This document shows positions 7,826 to 18,361 of a DNA stretch of 35,974 bases, one piece after another. Made by a program: the position numbers and the translations under genes. Position 1 is the stretch's first letter, and each line of letters starts with the position of its first letter. Source of the stretch: Chara braunii (lineage: Eukaryota > Streptophyta > Charophyceae > Charales > Characeae); the NCBI GenBank assembly GCA_003427395.1, contig BFEA01000370.1, positions 312,347-348,320 of the forward strand. Reading direction: 5' to 3'. The notes under the pieces are model-generated. The model ran no database searches. It saw only the letters and a list, made by a program, of their open reading frames with translations, and had not been told where the DNA came from.

Positions 7826-8956
7826 CTACGCCCGGACGACTACTCCTATCTTGGGGAAGTGGGCGTCCGTAACGTCGATCTCCTCCTCGTCAACCTCACT
7901 CTCTGGGTCGACCCAGTCTGGCTCCCAAGCGTCCTTGTGGTCCTCTCGCTCCCAACCTTCATCGTCAAACTCGTCCTCGACGCGGTATGGGGCCTGTCCT
8001 ATAGCCTGGTAGTACTCCGCCAACTNATGGCCGTATATCAGAGGTCGCCCAGCGTCCTCACTCCACCAGCTCCCCCAGTCGTCTGAGAAGAGTCGCCCAA
8101 TGCAGGTCACGTACTCAGGGCCTGCTCTGAGCTCACGGTCTAGCCAATCCCAAACGCACGGAGACTGGGGTCACTCGTCGTCTATCGAACGGATCAGCTC
8201 TATAAGCTGAACCCTCTCGTCACCCCAACGAAGCCCACCGGTCGCGAGCGAATAATAGATGTAGTCGAGGTCGACAGGCCTTCTCGCCAGGATCTTGAGA
8301 TCTTGATAGGCTAGGTATGTCTCGACCACTCCACTAATGCCTCCAAAGACGCTCTCTACTACGAACGTCGGAACTATCGCCCGCAGACTCCTAACGCTGT
8401 ACGGGAAAAACCCGTCCCGTGCTACCACCAGCTTGCCCGTGATATCTAGAGGAGGGCGCCCATGAAATAGGGTCAATGGGTCGCTCGAGTCCTCTGCTCG
8501 GAAGGCAGCTACCTCTTCCCTCAGGTAGCGTTTCGCCTTGCTAACCGCGCCACTAGTCCCTGTCGCCGCGAGGCTCAGCACGGCCTCCGTAACCGCGCTC
8601 GGTCCTAAGTACAAGTAGGCCCTCACTATGCCCACTCCTTGCCCAGGCTGGTGCTCTCTGCGAGTCCAAAGCCACACGTCATTTGACAAGATTATGGACC
8701 TCCACACAAACTGGCTGTCAACGTGTCGAACGCTACGCCCGGGGATCGTGAGTTCCACCAGATCCCCTTCTATGAGTTCAGGAGGCTCAAAGTCCCAGTC
8801 GATGGTGGCCTCATAGACTTCTACTTGCGCTCGCGGCCACATCCAACTGGCGACTAGGGTGAACGCAGCAAGAGGGATGGGTAGAGAAAGTGAAAGATAG
8901 GAGAAGAAGGTTTGTCGATTCTGAGGGCATTCCGGCAGCGCTTCGCCTCCCTTCAT
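7826..8956 (-). pseudogene. Unknown paralogous ORF A-B, in-frame TGA in the linker
   Basis: The first ATG is at 8,956. The N-terminus has a hydrophobic stretch (residues about 16-38, FFSYLSLSLPIPLAAFTLVA), like a signal peptide or anchor. The main domain ends at TGA, 8,171-8,173. The frame then continues without an ATG through WLDRELRAG, LAEYYQAIGQ and a very acidic tail (ESEVDEEEIDVTD) to 7,826. Domain landmarks shared with C and F are VELTIPGRSV, DVWLWT, KAKRYLREEVAAFR, LRAIVPTFVVESVFGG, VETYLAYQDL, ERVQLIELIRSI. It is the first ORF after the primer-site leader. An N base lies at 8,026. The function is unknown; interpreting A and B as one protein rests on the shared frame, the lack of an ATG in B, and the parallel C-D case. 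Confidence 0.55.
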
Positions 8957-8974
8957 TAGGAGCCCCGATATCAC

Positions 8975-10634
8975 GTTGTCGAACTATCTCCTAACTATCC
9001 AAAGGTCCCCTATGGTGCTACAGGGCGGAGTCCCGGCTCTAAACAAGACAACAGGCCCTATAGTCAAGTTCCCTCGAATAGAAGGCGTGTTCCCTGTTCG
9101 AGGGAACACCGCCTCCGACTACTCCGGTCACCCCTCAAAAGTACAAATGTCCCCCTCTATCTAAGTTTCAAAATTAGAAGGCCGTAACCTTCTTTCCTCT
9201 ATTTCTCTAAGCCATTTTAATATTTTTAGGGAATTTTAATGAATTTAAATAAATAAAAATTACTTTTATCTTCTAGAAACCCACTGGCCCTCGACCACTG
9301 CCTAGGGGCATGCAAAGTTTCCCCTAGAGAGTAGCGCGGTAAATGAATTTTTCTTCCTGCCAATATTTTTTTGTATTCATACTGTATTTAATTTACAATA
9401 ATTATATTTACATAAGATACACCACCTTACTTATTTTACATATACTTGTATCCTTTGTACATGTCTTTAGGAAAAATCGCTCGACCTCGAGAGGTCCCCG
9501 AAAATTTTGGCAGCACTTCGCCTCCCCCCGTGGGGATGGGGTGTGGCCGAAGGCCTCAAAATAGCCGCCGAAAGAGAATAGCAAAAGGAAAAAAATATCA
9601 AAATAAAATATTAATTTTCAACCAATTTTTGAGTATTTTCTCTTATTATTTCCTAACTAATTCAAAATATTTTATAAATTTTCAAGAAAATTACGCAGTA
9701 TTTCCCCTCCCCCCGTGGGGATGGGGTTCGGCTGCCGCCCCTAGCTCAACAACCCGAAAGGAAAGACGTCCGAATTTAAAAATAAATTAAAACGAAATTT
9801 AATTATTTTTTTTCGTTATTTTTAATATTTTTCTTAATTTAATTTTTCAAAAAGGAAAAAGCCGAAGAATTAAAAAGGCAAAATATTATCTGTTTATTAC
9901 CCTTCCTCTCCGAGGTTGTTATCCGCCCCAAACCCTGAATAAGATTTCCCCTAATTAGGGTTTTCCTTAATTAGGGTTTATCTACTAGGGTTTTGGGGGT
10001 TTCACGCGCAACCGCAAACTCTCTTCCAAAATTCGTTCAGTCCCAAAATTTTCCCGTCAACCTCACTCAAAATTTGCAAGAACTTTGACGGAACACTTTT
10101 TCTTAATCCCTTTTATGGCATTTTAAACGAAATTTAAAAAAAAAATAAATATTTAATTTTCGTTTTACTTCTTTTTTTGCTGTTACTTACCGTTCTTGTC
10201 TCTGTCCACCTCCGTTTGCCCCGTCCAAGGTATCAAAACGACGGGAAGAATAAACTGAGCAGGTTTGGTACACAGAGTTATCTCAAGGAAATGTACCAAT
10301 TTCCCGCAAAAAAAAAAAAAAAAAAAAAAACTGGAAATTCCGAATTAAGAATTTGATTTTTGAAGGAAATTCGTTATCTCGAAATCTGACCGTTAGATTT
10401 CAGCAAGAAACGTCTCATCACGTTCACCTCGTCGAGAGGACGAACTTTTTCTTCCTGCTAACTTCGCGCGAAAATGCGTGGATTTGGAGATAATTTAAAA
10501 AAAAACTGAAAATAAGAATTAATAAAAATTTAGAAAAATTGACTAATCAAACTAAAGCTAATTGTCTCCTGGCCAATTAGACAGGGCACCCCCGTTTGAT
10601 TGGGGAAGGCCGTGGCCTTGGGGGTGCAGTTCCC
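8975..10634 (-). other. AT-rich leader between primer site and first ORF
   Basis: This stretch has no convincing ORF. It is AT-rich with islands of GC. An identical 21-bp block, CCTCCCCCCGTGGGGATGGG plus G, occurs at 9,521-9,541 and 9,706-9,726 and can form a short hairpin. Three telobox-like repeats (TTAGGGTTT type) lie at about 9,955-9,996. A run of A sits near 10,310-10,330. Long untranslated leaders ahead of gag are known in giant plant Gypsy elements (for example the Ogre group), which supports reading this as an element leader. Confidence 0.5.
9955..9996 (-). promoter_or_regulatory. Telobox-like cluster
   Basis: On the minus strand three AAACCCTA-type motifs occur within about 40 bases, spaced roughly 17-19 bp. 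Teloboxes are known plant promoter elements of ribosomal-protein and translation genes and are bound by Myb-like proteins. Here they lie in the leader of the retroelement, downstream of its primer site. Interstitial telomere-like debris is the alternative. Confidence 0.4.
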
Positions 10635-10653
10635 GTCCCCGGCAACGGCGCCA
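10635..10653 (-). other. Primer binding site complementary to tRNA-Asp
   Basis: The plus strand reads GTCCCCGGCAACGGCGCCA. From memory this is the 3' end of plant tRNA-Asp(GTC) including CCA. The minus strand therefore reads TGGCGCCGTTGCCGGGGAC, a full primer site used by many plant Ty3/Gypsy elements (Athila/Tat type). It fixes the element's orientation as minus and puts the 5' LTR to its right, ending about five bases away at a CA (plus TG, 10,659-10,662). Confidence 0.8.
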
Positions 10654-10658
10654 AAGTT

Positions 10659-11360
10659 TGTGAGGAAACCCGGGGAGGGGCCCTTGCAATTTGCTGAAGC
10701 CAGGGGGCACAGTGCCTGTCACTGTATTGCCCCCGCTTCGGAGGTCCTCAGCAACCAGCAAGGTGATTGGGGTTTGCGTTGCCTATCACGTTCCCCCTTG
10801 TAAAGATCTTTCCTGCTCACATTAACAATCCAAAAAGAGATAATAGTAATAAACAAATAATAAAAAAAAAGGAAAAAAAAGATAACATGTTGATTAATCC
10901 TGAGAGATTAGGGCTCAGATAAGCCCAGCCCACCCTGTCACGCTGCAAGTCTCAGAGAGAGTAGAGTGCATACCAGGTGCAGCATGTAGCTGCCGTTTAG
11001 ACCGTTTTAAGTGGGAAGCGTACCCGCAACTCTTCAGCCTCACACCACGTACAGTGTCGTCCTGCTAAAGAGGCCCGGTGTCATATGGGTGCGACCGCGA
11101 CTGAACAGGATGCACCGACGGTACACTGTGAAGCTGGCCCTGGTTATGACTGTACAGTGATTGCTCTCGGGTTTATCATCATAGTCAGTCATAGCATGCA
11201 GCTGTGAGAATTATCTTGATCATGGTTGCCGGTTACAGGAGGTTGCAGGAGTTCAGTAAAAATTGTCGAGTTGAGTTCACTTGAGGGAAAACAAGAAGTG
11301 ATAAAAGCTTGTCGAAAGCGAACTGCAGGATTATCTGACTCTTAATATATATAAAAAAAA
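10659..11360 (-). mobile_element. 5' LTR of the minus-strand element (only one edge visible)
   Basis: The left edge is set by the primer site: the plus strand begins TGTGAGGAAACC at 10,659-10,670, so the minus-strand LTR would end in CA. A palindromic GGGGGCA...TGCCCCC hairpin lies near 10,705-10,736. A TATATATTAAG motif on the minus strand at about 11,344-11,353 could serve as a promoter. The right edge cannot be found because the partner LTR is outside the window or lost; the end given is arbitrary. Confidence 0.35.
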
Positions 11361-11810
11361 ATAAAAAAATAAAATGCAGCAACAAGAAATCACTTGATGA
11401 TCGATATCATTTCCTTAACCAGGCTGCCTCAACATACCCTTATCCCACTGACCGAAACTCTGTCTCTGCTTTATCCCCGAAACCCACTTAGCCACGAAAA
11501 CTCCTCCGCCACAATGCTGTTGCGTTATGTCAAAACCTTGCTCAAATGATGATCGCAACGGTCACTCTGTTCGGTTCGAAATCCCCCTTAAGGATCTACT
11601 GTCCGATCGTTGATTGAGGGTTCCTTTCAGAGATAATGAGTATTATTGTCCCTGTATGCGGGAAAGTCGTGCGGAATGCACCTTGTGTTTTGAGTAAATG
11701 TCCATATATACCTTTTACAGTCCGAGGTCATGCGCTCGCTGCAAACCCCTATTCCTGCACATGCGTGCACCCTTTTTCATTTTTTCGCTCCCACTCATTC
11801 CTTCCTTCTA

Positions 11811-11875
11811 TCTCTCTCTCTCTCTGTCTCTCTCTCCCTCTCTCTCTTTCTCTCACTCTCTCTCTTTCTCTCACT
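11811..11875 (+). repeat. (TC)n microsatellite
   Basis: A degenerate TC tract with scattered interruptions. The open frames across it are low-complexity artefacts. Confidence 0.9.
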
Positions 11876-13780
11876 GTTCAAGTGCAGCCTCCTAGTTGCA
11901 GCCTACGATCTATGTGATCATGGGGCTGGGGACTTTGAGAAATGAACGTTGGGGTTTCACTGTTCAGCTTGGAAAAACAAAATTAAATTAAAATAGATCG
12001 AATATTCGAGCAAGAATGATTCTCTTTGACATTTATGTTTTCCGTCAGAAGTCTAATGAATCATAACATGTCCAGTAGGCCCAGATCACACTCCTACAGG
12101 TATGCAGCAGGACCCACGGTTGGACGAGTTCAGAATGCCACGCTCTCACCAAGTCTTTCTTCCAAGTCAAGAGATGATCGGTGGTTCAACGCTGCGCATT
12201 GCGTAGAAGTAAGGTCGTTGCTGTCGACAACGCAACACCCACACGGTTCCAACCAAGTCAAAAGTGAGACACATAGTGGGCAGAAACGACCCTGTAAATA
12301 CCTGGCAGAATTAAACAGCGTACAACACACTCGGTTCTCAGTGGGAAGGCTGTGATTAAGCGCTGTCTATGACCCGAAAGAAGCGACCGCACACGAATAG
12401 ACCTTTCTCCTTGTCAAGGAGATCTCCAGTATACAAAGAGACAAGTGGACAGTTTCTCGCCCATGAAGCCCCGGTTACAGCCTCTTCCCTTACACAGCGA
12501 ACCACATGCGAACTTACCTGATCCAGGCTGGTTACGAGGAGCCTACAACATCCGGCAGGGGCTATTCTTTTCAGCGAGTCACTCGCTGCCGCTAACCCGC
12601 TGCTGTAGTCGTGGTGTGGAGGTTCACTGTGCACGCGTAACCCTCATGAAGGGAAGCCTAGCCAAACTCGTGAAGGGGAAGCACGCCGCTGAACCCGTTC
12701 TCACCCTTCACTCAAAGGTCGCAGGCGCCCTGTCCGTTCTCCCTGGGTTCTTCCTCTCAACTGCGAGAGAGCAGTTGAGCACGCCTTGCTCGAGTCGCCT
12801 ATATCACCAGCATGCGGGAACGCTGCAAACGGCGGGCGCGCTGCGTCTGATTACTGCTCCCATCCACCTAGCGTCTTGCGCTCCATTCGAAAGTCAACTG
12901 AGCAGGGGCGGCCGCGGCGTACACCTCGCATGCTCCCCTGTTCTCTACCCCTTATCACAACATGCGTCTCTCCCCCATGAGCGTGCATTCCCCGTCAATG
13001 GCAGGATGGTGTAGTCGCCTTACACACCAGTCACTCCTCGCCCGAGCACTCGCACCTCTCCTCGCGCGACTAGCTGCAGTGCTCCGTAACAGCCTTCGGA
13101 CTATGAGCTCAGGCGGGGCATGGCGTGCACGCTTCCAGTCTCGCACCAACTAACTTCTCCCGAACTCCGCCGCGTACACCGGGCACGCACCGAATGCCTC
13201 CCCTTCCAAATGTCGGACCTTCCCCTATATTCCTTGCTTCCCCTGTGTTTGCGACGTGACCGAATTTGCTGCGCGGCCGCCCTTGCTCCCTTCAACCGCC
13301 CGACAGCTGTGCACAGGGTGCCCACAGACCCTTAACCCGCCTGCATCACGCCCCGATCCGGGCCCGGTACTCCGGCTCTTTGCCGCTTTCGATTGTATGT
13401 CTGGGCCTCTGCAGACCAGAGGCGTCCCTGTGGAGGCACACGACTCGGTAGATGAATTTAGATAGGGGGCACAACGACAAAATGACCGGCTCGCACGAAT
13501 CTGAGATGGCCTGAATCATCAACCCAGTAGCAGTACCACGGGGCCAACCCCCGCATAGCAAATAAGCGGCCCGACACAGTAAACGAGTCATCCCATGGCC
13601 TCCTGTGCTAGGTCCGCGACGTTGACCAATCCTGCAGAATAGAGACAGGTCGCACGTGGCGTCTCAGGGTCATACCGAAAAATCTAAATCAGGTGTTGTG
13701 CCGGTACCGCAGCCGAGCCAAAACAACGTGTCGTGGGCAGTATCAGCTAGGAATTATGCTGAAGACCGTAAAAAATAAAC
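11876..13780. other. GC-richer stretch without a supported gene
   Basis: Open frames of up to 189 codons exist on both strands, overlapping each other, but none shows a domain, biased codon use or paralogue. Short perfect hairpins occur, such as CTCAACTGC...GCAGTTGAG near 12,757-12,780 and CTCCTTG..AAGGAG near 12,408-12,423. I see nothing else in it. Confidence 0.5.
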
Positions 13781-13816
13781 GCAACCCAGCATCAATTCGG
13801 AACCTGAGAATGTAGC

Positions 13817-13908
13817 GAACCAGAGATATGTAGTGGAGTGTATCAAGCCGACACCGCACACCGAAGCTGAGATATGCAGCGGAGTATACCAGACCGATGC
13901 CGAATACC
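13817..13908. repeat. 46-bp tandem repeat, two units
   Basis: Units begin at 13,817 and 13,863. Both carry GAGATATG(T/C)AG(T/C)GGAGT and end in (CA/TA)CC. About three quarters of positions agree. Confidence 0.7.
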
Positions 13909-13984
13909 GGGGTAGCCCGAACCCTGTCACACCGTTGCAGTACGCGAACCCAACCTAAAAATGATGTGTGACGCGTGCCTCAAA

Positions 13985-14340
13985 CAGTCCCGAACCTGGG
14001 ACAATCACCGCCGAGCCTGAAACAAATTACCGCCAAGGTTCCGAACCTGAAATACACTGACATAGTGGTTCCAGTCCTGAAAGTAAACCACTGTGATGGT
14101 TTTGAACCTGATAATAAATCACGGCAGTCATTGCGAACCTGAAATAGACAGCCGTAGTCGCGCCGAAGCCGAAATAAATTGTCGTAGTGGTACCGAAACG
14201 GAAACAAGGTGCTATGGTTGTTCCGAACCTGTAATAAACCACAGTGGTGGTTCCGGAGCTGAAAATAAATCACTATAGCGTCTCCAAGCCTGAAACAAAC
14301 TGTCGCCAAGCCCATACCGAACCAGAAACATGTCGGATAC
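13985..14340. repeat. About 30-bp minisatellite, roughly ten degenerate units
   Basis: The unit is roughly GGTTCCGAACCTGAAATAAA plus about ten bases such as CCACNGTGGT. Because the period is near a multiple of three, the minus strand stays open and encodes degenerate ten-residue repeats (YFRFGT type). I treat those frames as by-products of the array rather than a gene. Confidence 0.8.
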
Positions 14341-14529
14341 CATAGGATGCAGCCACTCCGCTTCAAACCGAACCTCTCTGAACCATGCGTCCGTACCGAG
14401 CCAAATACAGAGGCCATACTGTTGGTCCAAAGTAGTAGCATCCCACGCTGTCCATGCGGCCCTCATCCTCGGGTCATCCCGACTCAGTAAAGTTAGTAAT
14501 AAGGTAAATCAGGAATGCGGCGCGGGGGG

Positions 14530-14585
14530 GACCTCGACCAGCGGGGAATAGTGCAAAGACCTCGATCAGCGGGGAATAGTAAAAA
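14530..14585. repeat. 28-bp tandem repeat, two units
   Basis: Units begin at 14,530 and 14,558, each GACCTCGA(C/T)CAGCGGGGAA followed by TAGT and A-rich bases. The sequence from 14,586 to about 15,340 is AT-rich and holds nothing I can name; one N lies at 14,615. Confidence 0.75.
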
Positions 14586-15344
14586 TTGTTAGGATCCAGA
14601 GAAAACGATTAATCNAGGGTTAGAGCCGGTGGCGAATAATTCCAAGCGAAGTCAGGCCAAACCCCCAATAATCATTAGTTCCCGTTCCTTTCATCATTCT
14701 TAATCATTCTCCCTTTTTCTTAGCTCTATTGTCTGAAATAGTAAAATAACCGTAAGTTCACCAAAAATGAATCCGATGGGGTTTAATTAAATAGTTGAAA
14801 TTCTTTTGTTTCTTTTCTTTTTTTATCATTTTTAATCTTTTTCTATGTTTTCATTTCATTGCCGGAATGTCAAATAACGAGGGTGTCTCCGCCAGAATTA
14901 AATGCCGCGAAAAATAGAGAAATTTAGGAATAATTCGTTTTTCTCTTCTCTCTTATTGTTCTTAATCCTCTTTCCCATTTTTAATTTTGGTACTAAAATA
15001 GACGAAAATTTGAGGCCCTATTCCGGCCCCGGTCGTATGCCGCAACAACATCGAGGCGGGGCCAATTCCCGCGATACGTCGCAGCGGCAGGCCAATCCGG
15101 GTCTAACCCTCTGAACGACCGGAAATGACGGTCCCTAGATGTGCCGAGTGGGGCCACATATCTCGCTATCTCTGAAGGCTACTCGTAAGGTTCAGTGTGC
15201 CCAAAGTCAGGGGTGCCCAAAGTTCTCCTAATTTTTGTTGTCCGGTCGTACTAGAGTACCATCAAAACACGGACTTACCCCTGAGTCTAAATCCCAAAGC
15301 CGCAAATTTCAGGCGGCGCACTGCTTGTGGCCGCCTGACAGCGC

Positions 15345-15675
15345 GCCTTAACAGTCGTGCGCGATTATCTTAGATAGGATAGGTCTTAGCTTGAGCATTC
15401 CCGCGACCGTGTGCCTTTGCGGCCCTACTAGAAACCACATATGACTGGTCACACTCTTGATTACCGCCATTATTCTCGGACGTCCAAGCGTTTGCACTAA
15501 GGTTTATAAAAGTTATAGTTTTCTCGGTCATAGGTTACTCTGAATAAAGTTTTGGCAGGTGTCAGTCTCATCAAGTCCCTCAATTTAACGAAAAAGTCGG
15601 ACAACGTCCGACATTGAGAAACTCGAGCAGATACCCATGTAAGGGTTTCTGCTCCGACAACGTAACCCCTCACTG
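15345..15675 (+). repeat. Dispersed repeat D, copy D1
   Basis: It matches D2 (29,590-29,880, same strand) and D3 (19,800-20,165, opposite strand). Landmarks are a 'cttag-ca-tcgtgcgcg' start, TCTC(G/A)GTCATAGGT, then TCAGTCTCATCAAGTCC. Two hairpins follow: GTCGGAC AAC GTCCGAC at 15,596-15,612 and CAGATACCC...GGGTTTCTG at 15,628-15,651. An open minus-strand frame across it has no recognisable product. Confidence 0.75.
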
Positions 15676-15779
15676 GTACATATACTCGGTCATTCAAACA
15701 GGACTTACAACTGTAACCATCCCCGGTGTCCAACTTGCATAAGTACTCAGGGAATTGCCTCTATAACGAAGGGGGGGCC

Positions 15780-16138
15780 AAAATTGGTATCGCCAAATTG
15801 CAATTATAGCTAACTACCGGAATGCTTAAACTATGGATATACCCAGACAAATTATGTGTATACCGATTTTGCCTGCCCAGTTTCTAGGGATTTTGTTTTC
15901 GGGAATTGCATTTGTACCCCATTTGAAGATGCGAATACCCTCTATACCCAACCCTGGTGTACACCTTACAACAATACCTGGAAAACTATCTGTGCAAATT
16001 ATTATATACCCATGATAGAGGAGGACCAAGGTTGGTACCTCCAAATTGCAATTATACCCAACTACCAGAATGCTCAAATTACGTACATATTGGGCACATT
16101 ATATGCACAACGGATTTTGCCTGCCCAGTTTCTGGGCA
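15780..16138 (+). repeat. Direct repeat pair spaced 248 bp
   Basis: Segments at 15,780-15,890 and 16,028-16,138 align throughout, with CCAAATTGCAATTATA and TTTGCCTGCCCAGTTTCT exactly 248 bp apart. The intervening sequence (about 15,900-15,965, TTGTACCCCATTTGAAG) recurs inverted at about 16,430-16,500. This looks like a locally rearranged repeat family. No protein-coding evidence. Confidence 0.7.
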
Positions 16139-16889
16139 TAAGCATAATTTTGTGCTCCCCAACCAAGGGCCTGTAAAATTGGGTATGCGTATAAGTCGGC
16201 ACACATGAAAAGTAGGGTATTATCTTAAACCACTAGTGTTGTCGAAAGTCACAGCCGTATATGAGCCACAACCCGCCCAACCGTATATGAGCCACGACGA
16301 GTCCAACCAGAGGGGTATGACAGCTCCCCTCCAAATTCATTCAAGTGGAAACGTCACACTCTATTTTTCTTTGCGGCGGATGTAGGAACAAAGTACTTGT
16401 GGTTTAAGTTGTGCAGGGTTCGGGTATAGATGGAAGCTCGACACTCGAATGGCATAGCGGGTATTCCCACCTTTAAGTGGGGTACATCTGCGATTGTCCT
16501 TTTCTTTTATGGGGGGAGGGAAGAAAGAGAATTCCATGACTCAAAACTTGAGGTCGGGAATCCTAAAAAACAACCCGAAGGTAACATAGCACTAGGACCA
16601 TTACCCAACTTCGGTTTATTTAATTGGATAAGGGTCTCTGAGAAACCAATGCAAATCAATCGAGTCCTTTGCTCTTCAATTCTTCCCTACTAACTAGCTA
16701 ACCTACCAACCTTCTACTATAATCTCGTAGTGAGGTCTAAACTCCAACTGTCGGAACAAAGTTCGTCCCACCAGACACTGCACCCAACCAAAACTTGCCT
16801 GCCTTCTACAAAAAAAAAACGAGTGTCCTAGCTCACAAACTTCACCTATCCTAAGCTAAGATTACAACGTTAACCTACCTTCCTCTGTT

Positions 16890-17350
16890 GAGCGCATCGG
16901 CCCCCGTCTTTTCTCGCGAAGAGGCGAGAGCGCTCCCGACCATGTCACGCAGAAGTAAAACAAAACCAAGAGACAACTTCGGGACGATGCATAATTAACA
17001 CCGCGGACCGCCGAGACGACCGCGCGAGTGTCGTCCCTTTGCCGCTCTAGTCGAGTGCGCAAACTGTACATCCCGCGGTCCCCTACGACAGGATAGGTTC
17101 GCGTAGGGCACAACTTGCTTCCCTAGGGGGCTGTCACCACCCTTAGGGGCGCTACTGACTCACGTGCGAAAGTTTTTACATGGAATTGCAAAGGTAGGTC
17201 AGCCGAGGGTCTTTGCTCACTCGCTGTAGTAGAGGTACATGAGGTTAAAACGCCTATTGAACTTGAACGTCGTTTGTCCATTAGAGCGTTGATCTCCTAA
17301 GAACGAAGCGTAAGTCGGTCGACTAGGACGGTCTCAACCAAGCGTGAAAC
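16890..17350 (+). repeat. Dispersed repeat alpha, copy B
   Basis: The most complete plus-strand copy. It aligns over about 450 bp with copy C (26,045-26,500, minus) from GAGCGCATCGG to the GTGAAA near 17,346. Conserved blocks are AGAGACAACT(T)CGGG, CGCTCTAG, TGTACATCC.GCGGTCCCCT, CTGTCACCACCCTTAGGGG and GTCAGCCGAGGG. A CCCTAGGGG...CCCTTAGGGG hairpin sits at 17,121-17,149. Confidence 0.75.
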
Positions 17351-17842
17351 CCACAACTCAATCCTAGTCCCTTTAGATACTAGTCAAAAAAAAGTTATAA
17401 CAACCACGCATAGTTACATAAAAATAGTCGATCGTAGTCAACAGGAATATATATATACACTCTGAAAGAATCCAAATCATCATATGGTACATCCAATGAA
17501 CACAAAATCAAAATAAAATCCGACCACCCTGGGCCGAACTCCACAAAACAATCATACAACCGCCCACAAGAAGTTGGTTGTGTGTCCGATGAACGCTCAA
17601 CGGGATTTGTACAACGGAGTGGAACCCGTTGTACATCCCCGGGGGGCCCGTTGAATTCCCGTTGAACGGTACAACGGGAGCTTCCCATTGTATTCCGATC
17701 AAGAGGTCCGGCCCAATGGGCCACGGACAGGTGGAGGAATCCCCGTGGAAAAAAAAAAAGTGAAAAAAAGAAGTGAAAAACTGCCCTCTATGAGTGTGTG
17801 TGTATACACTCACTTGCGCCGACCCCTGTGTGCTTGTGTGTG

Positions 17843-17908
<66 letters not shown>

Positions 17909-18120
17909 TGTGTGTGTGTGTGTGATTGGGTAGGGGTTGGGGGGCGACCCATCCCCTACCAATCAATCAATCAATCAATCAATCAAAAGAGGAAAAAAAA
18001 GCGGGAAAACCCGCTTGCGGATTTTTTCGTGTTTTTTTTTTTACTTTTTTTCTCTCTTTTGATTGATTGATTGATTAATTGGTTGGTAGGGGATGGGTCG
18101 CCCCCCCAACCCCTACCCAA

Positions 18121-18123
<3 letters not shown>
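17843..18123. repeat. Large imperfect palindrome with GT/CA arms
   Basis: A (GT)n tract runs into GATTGGGTAGGGGTTGG...CCCATCCCCTACC and (CAAT)n (17,924-17,992). The reverse complement of this follows at 18,053-18,123, ending in (CA)n to 18,151. The 60-nt centre holds GCGGG AAAA CCCGC (18,001-18,014). Each G-rich arm can itself fold. A third, direct copy of the arm lies at about 18,372-18,470. Confidence 0.85.
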
Positions 18124-18156
<33 letters not shown>

Positions 18157-18237
18157 TTGCGCCGAAGGTGCGTGGCGCAACCCCGCGCAACTTCCTTGTG
18201 CAACTTCCTTGTGCAACTTCGGCGCAAGGGAGAGATT

Positions 18238-18288
<51 letters not shown>

Positions 18289-18306
18289 TGTGTGTGTGTG
18301 TGGGGG

Positions 18307-18360
<54 letters not shown>
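18122..18360. repeat. Second hairpin plus GT and GA microsatellites
   Basis: CTTGCGCCGAAG (18,156-18,167) pairs perfectly with CTTCGGCGCAAG (18,217-18,228), with (CA)n on one side and (GT)n on the other extending the symmetry. A 14-bp unit (CTTCCTTGTGCAA) is tandemly repeated in the loop. A (GA)n run occupies about 18,309-18,359. Long open frames here are microsatellite artefacts. Confidence 0.85.

Positions 18361-18361
<1 letters not shown>

Larger units (their letters stand above)
345..10661 (-). mobile_element. Giant decayed Ty3/Gypsy-like LTR retrotransposon, 3' part missing
   Basis: On one strand and in order lie an LTR edge, a tRNA-Asp primer site, a leader, a cassette of unfamiliar ORFs (A-B, C-D, E, F, G, H, I), a repeat leader, gag and pol to mid-RT. 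No other element boundary was seen inside. The pre-gag ORFs make it far longer than a usual Gypsy element (5-8 kb); only Ogre-like elements are known to me to place an ORF before gag. That all parts belong to one insertion is inference from order, strand and absence of breaks. Several nonsense codons and frameshifts show it is dead. Confidence 0.5.

Noticed and set aside
12445-13014. 189-codon plus-strand frame
   Set aside because: GC-rich region with open frames in all phases; no domain, repeat, paralogue or codon bias supports a gene.
13980-14441. 153-codon minus-strand frame with YFRFGT-like repeats
   Set aside because: It exists because the minisatellite period is near 30 bp; no start context or other support.
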